Source: Deltaproteobacteria bacterium
Lineage (GTDB): Bacteria > Desulfobacterota > SM23-61
DNA: 48,518 nt
Direction of reading: 5' to 3'
NCBI GenBank assembly: GCA_016875165.1
Contig: VGSF01000028.1
Location: forward strand, 1-48,518
The notes under the pieces were generated by a model, which was not told the origin of the DNA, searched no databases, and was given only the letters and a program-made list of their open reading frames with translations. This document shows, one piece after another, positions 1 to 6,014 of this stretch; position 1 is the stretch's first letter; every line of letters starts with the position of its first letter. Position numbers and translations under genes: made by a program.

Positions 1-1
1 G

Positions 2-118
2 GTAATGAAAATCGAAAATCAGCTTTTGCGCGATATGGATTTAGCAGGAAGGGTGGAAATCATGGAAAAGAACCTGCGAAAAAGAGGAAAGAAAAAATAC
101 TTTATTACAATTGCCTGA
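2..118 (+). pseudogene. 3' tail of a REP-associated tyrosine transposase-like gene (copy 1)
   Basis: Reading from base 2 gives 38 codons ending in TGA at 116-118. They are identical to the last codons of the fragment at 139-486. The gene enters from beyond the window edge, so only its carboxy end is visible. Function is inferred from the second, longer copy, whose C-terminal helix-turn-helix resembles the DnaA-like tail of REP-associated (Y1/IS200-type) transposases. Nothing catalytic is seen here. Confidence 0.5.
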
Positions 119-138
119 CCCCATTTTCACACGAGGCT

Positions 139-486
139 TTGAAGAAGAGGGAAGAGCTTTTTCTTTTGGAAATTCCGCTGGAAGAAATAGCCCAGGAGGT
201 TATGCGTCAAATAGAGATTCCTCAAGATCGGTTGTATTCTTTGACGCGAGATCGGCGGGGGGCATTGGGTCGGAACTTGGTGGCCTATTTAGCGAGAAAA
301 TTGACCGGCACGCGAGTCAAAGAAATTGCCCGGTATTTTAACCGCGAGGCAATGACGATGAGCTTGGGGGTAATGAAAATCGAAAATCAGCTTTTGCGCG
401 ATATGGATTTAGCAGGAAGGGTGGAAATCATGGAAAAGAACCTGCGAAAAAGAGGAAAGAAAAAATACTTTATTACAATTGCCTGA
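139..486 (+). pseudogene. C-terminal fragment of a REP-associated tyrosine transposase (RAYT), DnaA-like HTH part
   Basis: About 115 codons are open from a TTG at 139, but the upstream in-frame sequence is the out-of-frame tail of the previous copy, so the catalytic amino-terminal Y1 domain (HUH and Tyr motifs) is missing. The visible part is basic and helical, with the segment LTGTRVKEIARYFNREA near residues 57-73 typical of the HTH tail found on many deltaproteobacterial RAYTs. Intact family members are usually 200-330 residues, so this is a remnant. It lies just before the cassette array and is followed by copies of a TGACCCCATTTTCAC motif. Assignment rests on recognition of the tail only. 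Confidence 0.5.
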
Positions 487-495
487 CCCCATTTT
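369..495 (+). repeat. Second copy of a 127-bp direct repeat (first copy at 1-127)
   Basis: Bases 369-495 are identical to bases 1-127, offset 368. The repeat covers the 3' end of the transposase-like frame and the first bases after its stop. The left limit of the first copy is cut by the window edge, so the true length may be greater. It could be a tandem partial duplication or an assembly artefact at a contig end. Confidence 0.9.
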
Positions 496-535
496 TGACC
501 CCATTTTCACAACAATTGCCTGACCCCATTTTCAC
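496..535 (+). repeat. Tandem TGACCCCATTTTCAC motifs next to transposase fragment
   Basis: The 15-mer TGACCCCATTTTCAC occurs at 116-130, 496-510 and 521-535, twice preceded by the same CAATTGCC. Short motifs of this kind beside a RAYT fragment are plausible substrate or end sequences of the transposase; this link is inference. Confidence 0.55.
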
Positions 536-544
536 AAATAGAAT

Positions 545-1156
545 ATGATTACAGAAAATGATATACAAACGCCGCGCTCACCTCGCGGCTTACGTCAGTT
601 TGTAACTCAGCGTAAAAAGAAGATACAGTCGGATAGGACTGAGCGTCACAACGCGATTCAGCGCAAAGGACTTTACAATGTCTTTATTAAGGAAATTGTT
701 CCGCTTAGTGTATTCGCGTTAAAAGCTTACGAGAATTCATGCACTGTACAGCCGGTACTCGGGAATCAGGGGTATGATGCAATCGTAAAAGATAATAACG
801 GCAATATTGTTGAATATATTGAACTGACATTTCCTGATGACTGGAAATCTGAAGCGGAAGATGCCAAGCTCGTTGTTTCTCAGGGATACGGACAAACCGA
901 TGTCTTCAGTCCTGGTGCCGATATCGATCGCCTTTCTACATTTATTCAAGATATTTGTATGAAGAAATCTCAAAAGGACTACTCGGGATGCACTCTCGTC
1001 ATAGTTATCGACTTCTGGCCAGTTTCGAAACAATTTTGTTCTCTCTATTCCCAAAAAATAAAAGAAGTGATAGCAAGGGTACAGGCTTTCTCTTTTAAAG
1101 CTAAGAGAGTTTTTCTACTTCTCTTGGAGCAACACAAAATAATAAGAATCAAATAA
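545..1156 (+). CDS. Hypothetical cassette protein, possible PD-(D/E)XK-like fold
   Basis: 203 codons from ATG. I do not recognise the family by name. The amino-terminal 50 residues are Arg/Lys/Gln-rich. Residues about 70-95 contain VLGNQGYDAIV followed by EYIELTF, an arrangement of an Asp on a strand and an acidic residue on the next strand that resembles restriction-endonuclease-like cores, although the usual Glu-x-Lys is Glu-x-Thr here. A second hydrophobic strand with VIVID lies near residue 155. It sits directly upstream of the first recognisable attC (1174), so it is probably the body of a cassette whose left end is off or obscured by the transposase remnants. Function unknown; no Shine-Dalgarno sequence is obvious. 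Confidence 0.7.
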   Translation: MITENDIQTPRSPRGLRQFVTQRKKKIQSDRTERHNAIQRKGLYNVFIKEIVPLSVFALKAYENSCTVQPVLGNQGYDAIVKDNNGNIVEYIELTFPDDWKSEAEDAKLVVSQGYGQTDVFSPGADIDRLSTFIQDICMKKSQKDYSGCTLVIVIDFWPVSKQFCSLYSQKIKEVIARVQAFSFKAKRVFLLLLEQHKIIRIK

Positions 1157-1173
1157 GAAAGAAGAAATGCGGC

Positions 1174-1387
1174 GTACAACAACCAAATCAAGGCGACAGG
1201 AATCAACCCTGTCAGTTTTTTTCAAAGGCTGGTCACCCTGCGCCTCATTTAGATCGTTCCCCCCTCGCTCCGCTCGGGGGGAATGCGGAGTTGAGCCGTA
1301 TCGAACTCCTTCCCCTCGCTTCGCTCGGGGAGAACAAGGAGTTCGAACCGATCCCCCTTCGGGGGACGGCTCAACTCCGCATTAGAC
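1174..1387 (+). other. attC recombination site 1 (integron cassette junction), oversized
   Basis: The left core is GTACAAC (1174-1180) followed by AACCAAATCAAGGCGACAGG, whose GGCGACAGG pairs with CCCTGCGCC further right. The right end is ATTAGAC (1381-1387). The next cassette begins TTAGACAT at 1382, and exactly that cassette's attC begins with the complementary ATGTCTAAC, which is the diagnostic signature of cassettes excised as circles. The site is about 214 bp and its right 130 bp is a compound palindrome shared with attC 2. The usual G before TT at the cleavage point is A here. Confidence 0.75.
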
Positions 1388-1420
1388 ATAAATAATCAAG
1401 GAAAAGGAAAGGAGAAATTT

Positions 1421-1612
1421 ATGAAAGTAAATATTGTATATAAAGAGGAAAAAGGATGGTTTGTGGGACATATCCAGGAATATCCCGACTATGAAAGCCA
1501 AGGAAAGACTTTGGAAGAATTGAGAGACAATTTAATAGAAATCTATGAAGATATTAGGAAAGGTTTAGTGCCCGATGCAGAACCTTTTCATATATTGGAA
1601 GTGGCAATTTGA
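1421..1612 (+). CDS. hicB: HicB-type antitoxin
   Basis: 63 residues with the HicB partial RNase-H-like fold: a YKEEKGWFVGHIQEYPDY strand pair, then GKTLEELRDNLIEIYEDI helix. It would bind and neutralise HicA. It lacks the C-terminal DNA-binding (RHH or XRE) domain found in longer HicB proteins, so autoregulation by the protein alone is doubtful. The SD sequence AAGGAG lies a few bases upstream of the ATG. The stop TGA overlaps the TTG start of hicA by four bases, so the two are translationally coupled. It starts 40 bp inside its cassette, typical of cassette genes. Antitoxin-first order is the inverse of the common hicA-hicB order. Confidence 0.85.
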   Translation: MKVNIVYKEEKGWFVGHIQEYPDYESQGKTLEELRDNLIEIYEDIRKGLVPDAEPFHILEVAI

Positions 1613-1782
1613 AAAGGGAAGAACTACTTAGAATCATTAATTCAATTGGTTGTGTTTTTGTGCGTCATGGTGCGAACCATGATTGGTACAAAAATCCTCA
1701 AACGAGTAAGAGTCAACCTATTCCAAGACATAAAGAAATTGAAGATGGCCTCGCTAAAAGAATCATCAAGAGATTATCGTAG
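1609..1782 (+). CDS. hicA: HicA-type mRNA interferase toxin
   Basis: 57 residues from a TTG overlapping the hicB stop. The sequence ends with the HicA double-stranded-RNA-binding-like features: CVFVRHGANHDWY holding the catalytic-type His, then QPIPRHKEIEDGLAKRIIK, the conserved C-terminal helix. Family members are about 55-80 residues, so it appears complete. It cleaves mRNA when free of HicB (family knowledge). The TAG stop at 1780-1782 lies just 6 bp before attC 2, as expected of a compact cassette. Rare TTG initiation would keep toxin output low. Confidence 0.85.
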   Translation: MKREELLRIINSIGCVFVRHGANHDWYKNPQTSKSQPIPRHKEIEDGLAKRIIKRLS

Positions 1783-1788
1783 AGATAT

Positions 1789-2091
1789 GTCTAACAACAG
1801 GGTGGAGGCGACGCAGAAAAGCTGCGCGCCTCACCCTGGGCGATGGCCCGACGCTTCGCGTCGTGCCATTGGGCCGGATGAGCGGAGGGTTGATGGTCCG
1901 CGAAGCGCGGCCCATCAACCCGGATCGAACGGACGCTAATGCGCCGTTCATCCGGCCCATTCCCCCCTCGCTTCGCTCGGGGGGAATGCGGAGTTGAGCA
2001 GGGTTCGAACTCCTTCCCCTCGTTCCGCTCGGGGAGAACAAGGAGTTCGAACAGATGCCCCTCCGGGGCACTGCTCAACTCCGCATTATGC
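1789..2091 (+). other. attC recombination site 2, about 300 bp compound palindrome
   Basis: The left core GTCTAAC (1789-1795) is complementary to the TTAGACAT that opens this cassette at 1382. It is followed by a classic attC stem: CAGGGTGGAGGCGACGCAG, a short loop, then CTGCGCGCCTCACCCTG, with two extra unpaired bases on the left arm as in known extrahelical-base arrangements. Instead of ending there, about 240 bp of nested palindromes follow, the last 130 bp matching the end of attC 1. The right end is ATTATGC (2085-2091), opening the next cassette with TTATGC. Its size is well beyond ordinary attC sites (about 57-150 bp). Confidence 0.75.
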
Positions 2092-2134
2092 GATAAAAAA
2101 TGAAGAAATCATAGATACGAAGGAGAAAAATAGA

Positions 2135-2521
2135 ATGAATACGTCACAGCAAAGCCTATGGTTACGCAAAGTTCTTCTGGTCAAAGTGATTGTGACCTTT
2201 TTGGTCTGGGGCTTACCTGCTCTATTGGCGCCCCCAGCGTTTTTAGCGTTATTTGGCATAACTATGCCGGACGATCCGATATTTCTTCGACTGTTTGGAG
2301 CTGTCGTTAGTGCAGTCGGGGTTGCCTATTGGTATGCCTACCGAGATCCAATTAAGAACATAGCGATCCTGAAATTTGGAGTGATAGATAATGCATTAGT
2401 AACATTGACAATCATAGTCATAGGCTTAACTGTCGGCGTTTCAAGTTGGTTCTTCTGGTTATCGGCTTGCATGACTGCGTTTTTCTGTATTGCGCTATTT
2501 TGGCTTATGCCGAGAAATTAA
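2135..2521 (+). CDS. Small integral membrane protein of a gene cassette
   Basis: 128 residues with about four predicted membrane helices: near residues 11-34, 45-66, 76-97 and 100-122. The second loop contains a short charged stretch YAYRDPIKN. No enzymatic motif is visible and I do not recognise a named family. Start chosen at the ATG at 2135 because AAGGAG lies 9 bases upstream; a longer in-frame extension would run into attC 2. It is the only gene of the cassette 2086-2707. A role as a transporter or membrane-associated immunity protein cannot be distinguished from sequence. Confidence 0.75.
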   Translation: MNTSQQSLWLRKVLLVKVIVTFLVWGLPALLAPPAFLALFGITMPDDPIFLRLFGAVVSAVGVAYWYAYRDPIKNIAILKFGVIDNALVTLTIIVIGLTVGVSSWFFWLSACMTAFFCIALFWLMPRN

Positions 2522-2577
2522 TTGAAGCTATATGGGCACCACCCAATTTGGAAATTGATTGCATAAATCTATAAAAT

Positions 2578-2713
2578 GCATAACGAGTCACTCCATCGGA
2601 CAGTCACCCGCACCGCTTCGCTATGCGGCTGGCTACCGCTGAGTTCTCGCGTTCGCGTCGCGCTGCGCGCAACGCGAACGGCGAGCTGCGCGGTGCCCCG
2701 CTCGCCGTTAGAT
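2578..2713 (+). other. attC recombination site 3
   Basis: The left core is GCATAAC (2578-2584), complementary to TTATGC that opens this cassette at 2086. It is followed by GAGTCACTCCATCGGACAG and a GC-rich imperfect palindrome, and closes with CGCCGTTAGATGC, the canonical GTT at the cleavage point (2707-2709). The site is 136 bp, within the normal long-attC range. Confidence 0.85.
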
Positions 2714-2721
2714 GCTCAAAA

Positions 2722-3177
2722 ATGGCAAAACGCAAATTCAAATTATCAGTTCGAATACCCGAATATCAATCTCCGAGAAATTCTTGGCGGCAGACATTGC
2801 ATGCCATCATATTGTCAGCAGCAAGCAAGGCGGGTATAGCTTATGATCCTTCGGACAAGCTTGAACTCAAAGTAAAGCTCTACATGGACGGCACAGGGAT
2901 CTCTTTTCATGACATAGACAACAGGCTAAAAGACATTATGGATGCTTTACAGGGTCGGGCAGGCGGTTCAAAAAAGCTTAGGGTATTATCGCCAATAATC
3001 CCCAATGATAAACAAATCTATCGAGTTACTATTGAGAAAGCTTTGCCGCCCAAACAGAGCAAGGGCATGGGGCATCTGGTGATTACACGGCACAAAGATA
3101 TATCTGGCTTGCCTCGACCTTTTGATGGTAAAATAGGGCTGTATGAGTCCTTCGATTTTCAGAGAAAAAGGATATAG
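2722..3177 (+). CDS. RusA-family crossover junction endodeoxyribonuclease-like protein
   Basis: 151 residues from ATG 2722, 15 bp inside the cassette. RusA-family enzymes resolve Holliday junctions. Visible motifs match: DIDNRLK at residues 64-70 reproduces the Asp-x-Asp...Lys spacing of the E. coli RusA active site (D70, D72, K76), and NDKQIYRVTIEK at 95-106 gives the third acidic residue (D96). The fold length fits (RusA about 120 residues) with an extra C-terminal tail of about 40 residues that overlaps the start of the next gene by 35 bp. It is an unusual cassette cargo: a host- or phage-type recombination nuclease mobilised in an integron array. Activity is plausible because all four key residues are present. 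Confidence 0.75.
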   Translation: MAKRKFKLSVRIPEYQSPRNSWRQTLHAIILSAASKAGIAYDPSDKLELKVKLYMDGTGISFHDIDNRLKDIMDALQGRAGGSKKLRVLSPIIPNDKQIYRVTIEKALPPKQSKGMGHLVITRHKDISGLPRPFDGKIGLYESFDFQRKRI

Positions 3178-3385
3178 ATTTTATTTTCTTTCAAATGAAG
3201 AAGATAGAATCCATATCCATGTGACGTGTGAGGATGGTGAGGCTAAATTCTGGATAGAGCCGATAGTGTCATTGGCTGTATCACATAGGTTAACGCCAAG
3301 AAGATTAAACGAAATTCAAAAAATCGTTGAGGAGCATAAAAATGAAATCACTAAAGCATGGCAAAAGCATTTCAGTAAGCGTTGA
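3143..3385 (+). CDS. DUF4160 family protein
   Basis: 80 residues beginning MSPSIFREKGYRFYFLSNEE, then IHIHV and GEAKFW, all hallmarks of DUF4160. These proteins are commonly paired with DUF2442 partners in a toxin-antitoxin-like arrangement; biochemical role is not established to my knowledge. The ATG overlaps the 3' end of the RusA-like gene, and the next gene starts inside this one, so the three are probably translated from one message. Internal HIHV histidines could bind metal. Confidence 0.85.
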   Translation: MSPSIFREKGYRFYFLSNEEDRIHIHVTCEDGEAKFWIEPIVSLAVSHRLTPRRLNEIQKIVEEHKNEITKAWQKHFSKR

Positions 3386-3650
3386 AAATATAACCCCTTT
3401 CGGTATTTGGCTGTATGTAAAGGAAAAGGAATATTTTCTGAGCTATATGGACTATCCATATTTTAAAGACCAGACAATAAGTTCAATACAAAATGTTCAA
3501 CTGCTTCACGGTTATCATTTATATTGGCCTGATTTGGATGTTGACCTTGAAATTGACAATCTCGAACATCCTGAAAAATACCCTCTGAAATTTAAATCAA
3601 AGAAGCATCTAACGAGTCATTCAACGGGACGGCGAGTAGCCGCCCGTTAA
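3342..3650 (+). CDS. DUF2442 family protein
   Basis: 102 residues from ATG 3342, supported by GAGGAG 7 bases upstream (3329-3334), overlapping the DUF4160 gene by 44 bp. The motif ISVSVENITPFGIWLYV and YFLSYMDYPYF is characteristic of DUF2442. The last 15 residues are encoded by the attC site itself (frame reads through the left core at 3607-3613), so the natural domain ends around residue 88. With DUF4160 it forms a small two-gene unit resembling type II toxin-antitoxin pairs, though which partner is toxic is unknown. Confidence 0.85.
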   Translation: MKSLKHGKSISVSVENITPFGIWLYVKEKEYFLSYMDYPYFKDQTISSIQNVQLLHGYHLYWPDLDVDLEIDNLEHPEKYPLKFKSKKHLTSHSTGRRVAAR

Positions 3651-3664
3651 TTCCGGCGTTGGGG
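3607..3664 (+). other. attC recombination site 4, canonical short form
   Basis: A textbook short attC of 58 bp: left core ATCTAAC (3607-3613), left inner box CAACGGGACGGC pairing with GCCGCCCGTTAA, and right end GCGTTGGGGC. The preceding bases make GCATCTAAC, the exact complement of GTTAGATGC at which this cassette begins (2707-2715). Orientation puts the integrase, if any, to the left of the window. Confidence 0.9.
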
Positions 3665-3673
3665 CAAGGATGA

Positions 3674-4174
3674 ATGATGACCACTGCAAACCGTAAACGC
3701 ATATTTGGAGACAAAATAGCATTCAAGTCTCTTTCTTGTGCGCCTGTTAATGAACTCGGCGTTGTCTATCTTTTTGGCCTTCTTCATGACACGTTTGATT
3801 TTAAGATCGAGTCTATCCAATCAGATTGTTTAGCCCGGAGAAAAGTCGGTAACAATCGCTGGGAGGAAGTCAGGATCGAATTCGAATATGACAGTCGGGC
3901 GTTTAAAACGCACGCCCACGATCCATCGGAAGTTGATGTCATCGTATGTTGGACACACAACTGGAAGGAATGTCCAAAGAGAATTGAGATTATTGAACTG
4001 TCATCGCTTCTAGGGGATGCTGAACAGATTGAAAAACAAATACAAAAGAAGAAAACACTAAACGAATGGCAATTATTCGCTCAGCAGAAACGTCTTGAAG
4101 GTTTGACATTTGCTGAAATCGCGGGACTATGGAAAAAGGGACGTATGGAAAAAGGGACGCCCTTAAGATTCTAA
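3674..4174 (+). CDS. Hypothetical cassette protein, possible endonuclease-like core, 3' end altered
   Basis: 166 codons; ATG at 3674 or 3677 (AAGGA just upstream). A conserved-looking block runs from about residue 50 to 115: REKV-type basic strand, VRIEFEYDSRAF, THAHDPSEVDVIVCWTHNW and IEIIEL. The spaced Glu-Asp-Glu on hydrophobic strands and conserved Cys-Trp suggest a nuclease-like fold, but I cannot name the family. The last codons derive from two copies of AAAAAGGGACG beside a transposase remnant on the other strand, so the natural C-terminus has probably been replaced by an insertion. It occupies the cassette opening at 3659. Confidence 0.65.
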   Translation: MMTTANRKRIFGDKIAFKSLSCAPVNELGVVYLFGLLHDTFDFKIESIQSDCLARRKVGNNRWEEVRIEFEYDSRAFKTHAHDPSEVDVIVCWTHNWKECPKRIEIIELSSLLGDAEQIEKQIQKKKTLNEWQLFAQQKRLEGLTFAEIAGLWKKGRMEKGTPLRF

Positions 4175-4179
4175 GATAG

Positions 4180-4440
4180 TCACTCAACTAACTGGTAGCC
4201 GTTCTCACGCGCAACGCTTTCGCCTCTCTCTACCGAGTATCCAATCCCCGGAACACTCAGTTTAAGGAGCTTGGCCAGATCGGTCAGTGAGATTCCCAAC
4301 TCTCTGACGGCCCAAAAACAAAGTAGACCCCTTGCCTTTACCTTCCTTTGCTGTTTACCGTTCGAGAGGATATCCTCTTCCTTCAACCCGAATATTTCAC
4401 ACACCCTTGCTGCGACGCGGCCCAGATCATGAAAATAAAG
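4180..4440 (-). pseudogene. C-terminal remnant of a REP-associated tyrosine transposase (second element)
   Basis: The minus-strand frame ending at 4180 encodes HDLGRVAARVCEIFGLKEED, then KVKARGLLCFWAVRELGIS and LAKLLKLSVPGIGYSVERGE. This is the DnaA-like C-terminal HTH tail common on deltaproteobacterial Y1 transposases. The frame is nominally open further right, but the sequence there no longer looks like the family, and the HUH/Tyr catalytic part is absent. It lies inside the cassette opening at 3659 and probably destroyed both the end of the upstream gene and the left half of the following attC. Confidence 0.65.
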
Positions 4441-4619
4441 ATGGGACGTTGGTTCAAAAGCAACTTTCCCCGTGGGTAAATAGAAGAAGAGGGGGAATTG
4501 GAGCGGCCAAAAAAGAGGTGTATGGCAATTCGGAAAACAATCAAAAATTAATCGTCGGCATTAATAAGTTGTCTTTGAACCAACGTCCAGATTTTCCCTA
4601 AACTGTTACGGCTGGTGAG

Positions 4620-4732
4620 TTTGGTCGATGGCCCGGATGCTTCGCGCCGGCCATAAAGCGGCTGCAGCTGATGTTCATCCACGCGAGCCAGCTCGCGCGT
4701 CCGCCCGCCGTTGATCCGCAGCCCCGTTAGCC
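4620..4732 (+). other. attC recombination site 5, right half clear, left core not recognised
   Basis: The right end CCCCGTTAGCCC has the cleavage GTT at 4726-4728 and opens a cassette with TTAGCCC. Upstream is a GC-rich palindromic stretch containing GATGGCCCGGATGCTTCGCG, similar to a segment inside attC 2 (about 1842). The expected left core GCCCCAAC for the cassette opening at 3659 is not found, so the left arm seems lost or replaced. Left limit is approximate. Confidence 0.55.
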
Positions 4733-4777
4733 CAAATAACACAAATAGCAATTGATTTCAGGGCTATAAAAATTTTG

Positions 4778-4806
4778 TTGACAAGGTATTCTTTTTGGGG
4801 TATTTT
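4778..4806 (+). promoter_or_regulatory. Cassette-borne promoter for the RHH/MazF pair
   Basis: TTGACA (4778-4783), 17-bp spacer, TATTTT (4801-4806). The predicted transcription start falls at about 4812-4814, essentially on the ATG at 4813, so the antitoxin mRNA may be leaderless. A GGGG at 4797-4800 is the only SD-like sequence and would lie upstream of the transcript. Confidence 0.55.
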
Positions 4807-4812
4807 TATAGT

Positions 4813-5043
4813 ATGAAAGTCAAGACATCTATAACCTTGTCTGAAGATTTGCTGAAAGCAATCGACGAATATACAGGGGAATACAAAAACCGGTCCAAAT
4901 TCATCGAAGATGCTGTTCGGGCTTTTATTATTCAATTGATCCACAGTCAGCAAGATGCCAGAGACCTTGAGATTATCAATCTGCGTGCGGATTATCTAAA
5001 CCAAGAAGCAGCGGATGTTCTTACCTATCAGGTCGATCTGTGA
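4813..5043 (+). CDS. Ribbon-helix-helix antitoxin (MazE/CopG-like)
   Basis: 76 residues. The first 45 residues form a ribbon-helix-helix: [18 protein letters not shown] then [13 protein letters not shown]. The C-terminal part would wrap the toxin. Start chosen at ATG 4813 rather than an upstream GTG-type start because homologous RHH proteins begin at the beta-strand and because the promoter leaves no room. Its TGA overlaps the GTG of the toxin (GTGA), coupling translation. The N-terminal ribbon suggests self-repression at the promoter. It is cargo of the cassette opening at 4727. Confidence 0.85.
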   Translation: MKVKTSITLSEDLLKAIDEYTGEYKNRSKFIEDAVRAFIIQLIHSQQDARDLEIINLRADYLNQEAADVLTYQVDL

Positions 5044-5378
5044 AACGTGGTGAATTGTATCGTGTCGCTAACCCTTCAGCCAAGGATCCCAAAAAATCCA
5101 GAGTTTTTGTTGTTGTAAGCCGCCAAGTTCTCATCGATTCTCGTTTTTCCACCGTCATTTGCGCCCCGATTTATTCAACCCATGACAGTCTTTCCACTCA
5201 AGTACTAGTCGGTGTGAATGAGGGATTGAAGAACGATAGCAGTATTCACTGTGATGAGCTTGTAAGTTTGCCTAAGTCGCTTCTGACCAACTTTGTCGGA
5301 TCGCTCTCTCCACAAAAAACCGAAGAGCTTAATAGGGCTCTTAACATAGCCCTGGATATTCGAGATTTAAAGGGCTAA
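5040..5378 (+). CDS. mazF: MazF/PemK-family endoribonuclease toxin
   Basis: 112 residues from GTG 5040. MazF toxins cleave single-stranded RNA at short motifs. The sequence starts [12 protein letters not shown] and continues [25 protein letters not shown], and ends [22 protein letters not shown], following the PemK-like barrel throughout; length is standard. The stop codon TAA (5376-5378) lies within the left core of the next attC, a compact arrangement seen when cassettes are trimmed to the gene. With the RHH protein it is the third toxin-antitoxin-like pair in about 4 kb. Confidence 0.9.
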   Translation: MKRGELYRVANPSAKDPKKSRVFVVVSRQVLIDSRFSTVICAPIYSTHDSLSTQVLVGVNEGLKNDSSIHCDELVSLPKSLLTNFVGSLSPQKTEELNRALNIALDIRDLKG

Positions 5379-5405
5379 ACAAGTCAGTTCAGCCGACGCT
5401 GTGGA
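5372..5405 (+). other. Partial attC site 6, distal end of cassette array
   Basis: GGGCTAAAC (5372-5380) is complementary, apart from one extra A, to GTTAGCCC at which the cassette opens. It is followed by AAGTCAGTTCAGCCGACGC, similar in layout to the left arms of attC 3 and 4. No matching right arm ending in GTTRRRY is seen downstream, so the array is truncated here. Confidence 0.6.
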
Positions 5406-5578
5406 ACGTGTACCAGATACTGGACACTTTAGAAGCGGGAAGGCCTTGTTTTTATTGTATGTGGTTTACAATGCTTATTTGGTGAAGGAGCAGGGGGCCA
5501 AGAGGCTTTGACCTTAGTCAAGAGGGACGTTCTTTCTGAGTTAACTTGCGATTCATACGAATTGGGAGGCAGATGATA

Positions 5579-5884
5579 CAAATAATTGTATTGAATCTGA
5601 CAGATCGCCCAATGGTAGGCATCCACGATCTCTTTAAATAACCTGATGTCGTCGTGAAAAGAAAAACCCACAAAGCGAGCCCGGCCGTCCCTGAGTATCC
5701 TGTCCAAAAATCGGAGGGCTCCTAGCTCTTTAATTTTTGTCCAGGTTTGCTTTCCCAATCCATGGAGCAAATAAAAATCCACATACCGGGTCGCCAGCCG
5801 CTGGAGTTGTTCATTCAGGAATTTGTCAAAATCATCCGGCCCTTTTACCATATGGATCGCGACCCTGTCCCTGACATGCGCCAT
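5579..5884 (-). pseudogene. Internal fragment of an aldo/keto reductase
   Basis: About 102 codons match the middle of the Fe-S-type aldo/keto reductase family: [32 protein letters not shown] with the catalytic His, [13 protein letters not shown] and ICQIQYNYL. The NADPH-binding C-terminal half and the amino-terminal barrel strands are missing; the frame continues into unrelated sequence at both ends. Family members are 320-380 residues. It is a decayed gene beside the array end, possibly damaged by cassette or transposon activity. Confidence 0.75.
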
Positions 5885-5979
5885 GATGACAGACTGATTG
5901 GTCCCTCCGCAGTTAGAGATGCAGGATGAAGATCAAATGCCCCGTAAAAATGCCTTCTTGGTCGGGGGAGAACCGGCGC

Positions 5980-6008
5980 TTGCCAGAGAATCCAGCCCGG
6001 CGTACAAT
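5980..6008 (+). promoter_or_regulatory. Putative arfB promoter giving a leaderless transcript
   Basis: TTGCCA (5980-5985), 17-bp spacer, TACAAT (6003-6008). The expected start of transcription at about 6014-6015 coincides with the ATG at 6015, and no SD sequence is present in the intervening bases. Confidence 0.5.
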
Positions 6009-6014
6009 TAAGAC

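Noticed and set aside
1646..1939. 97-codon + frame overlapping hicA and attC 2
   Set aside because: It is out of frame with hicA, runs through the attC stem and has no recognisable content.
4548..4751. 67-codon minus-strand frame over attC 5
   Set aside because: It lies on the GC-rich attC palindrome and has no start signal or family content.
1174..5405. CRISPR array as explanation for regularly placed palindromes
   Set aside because: Intervals are hundreds of bases long and contain genes, repeats are not identical, and no cas gene is present.
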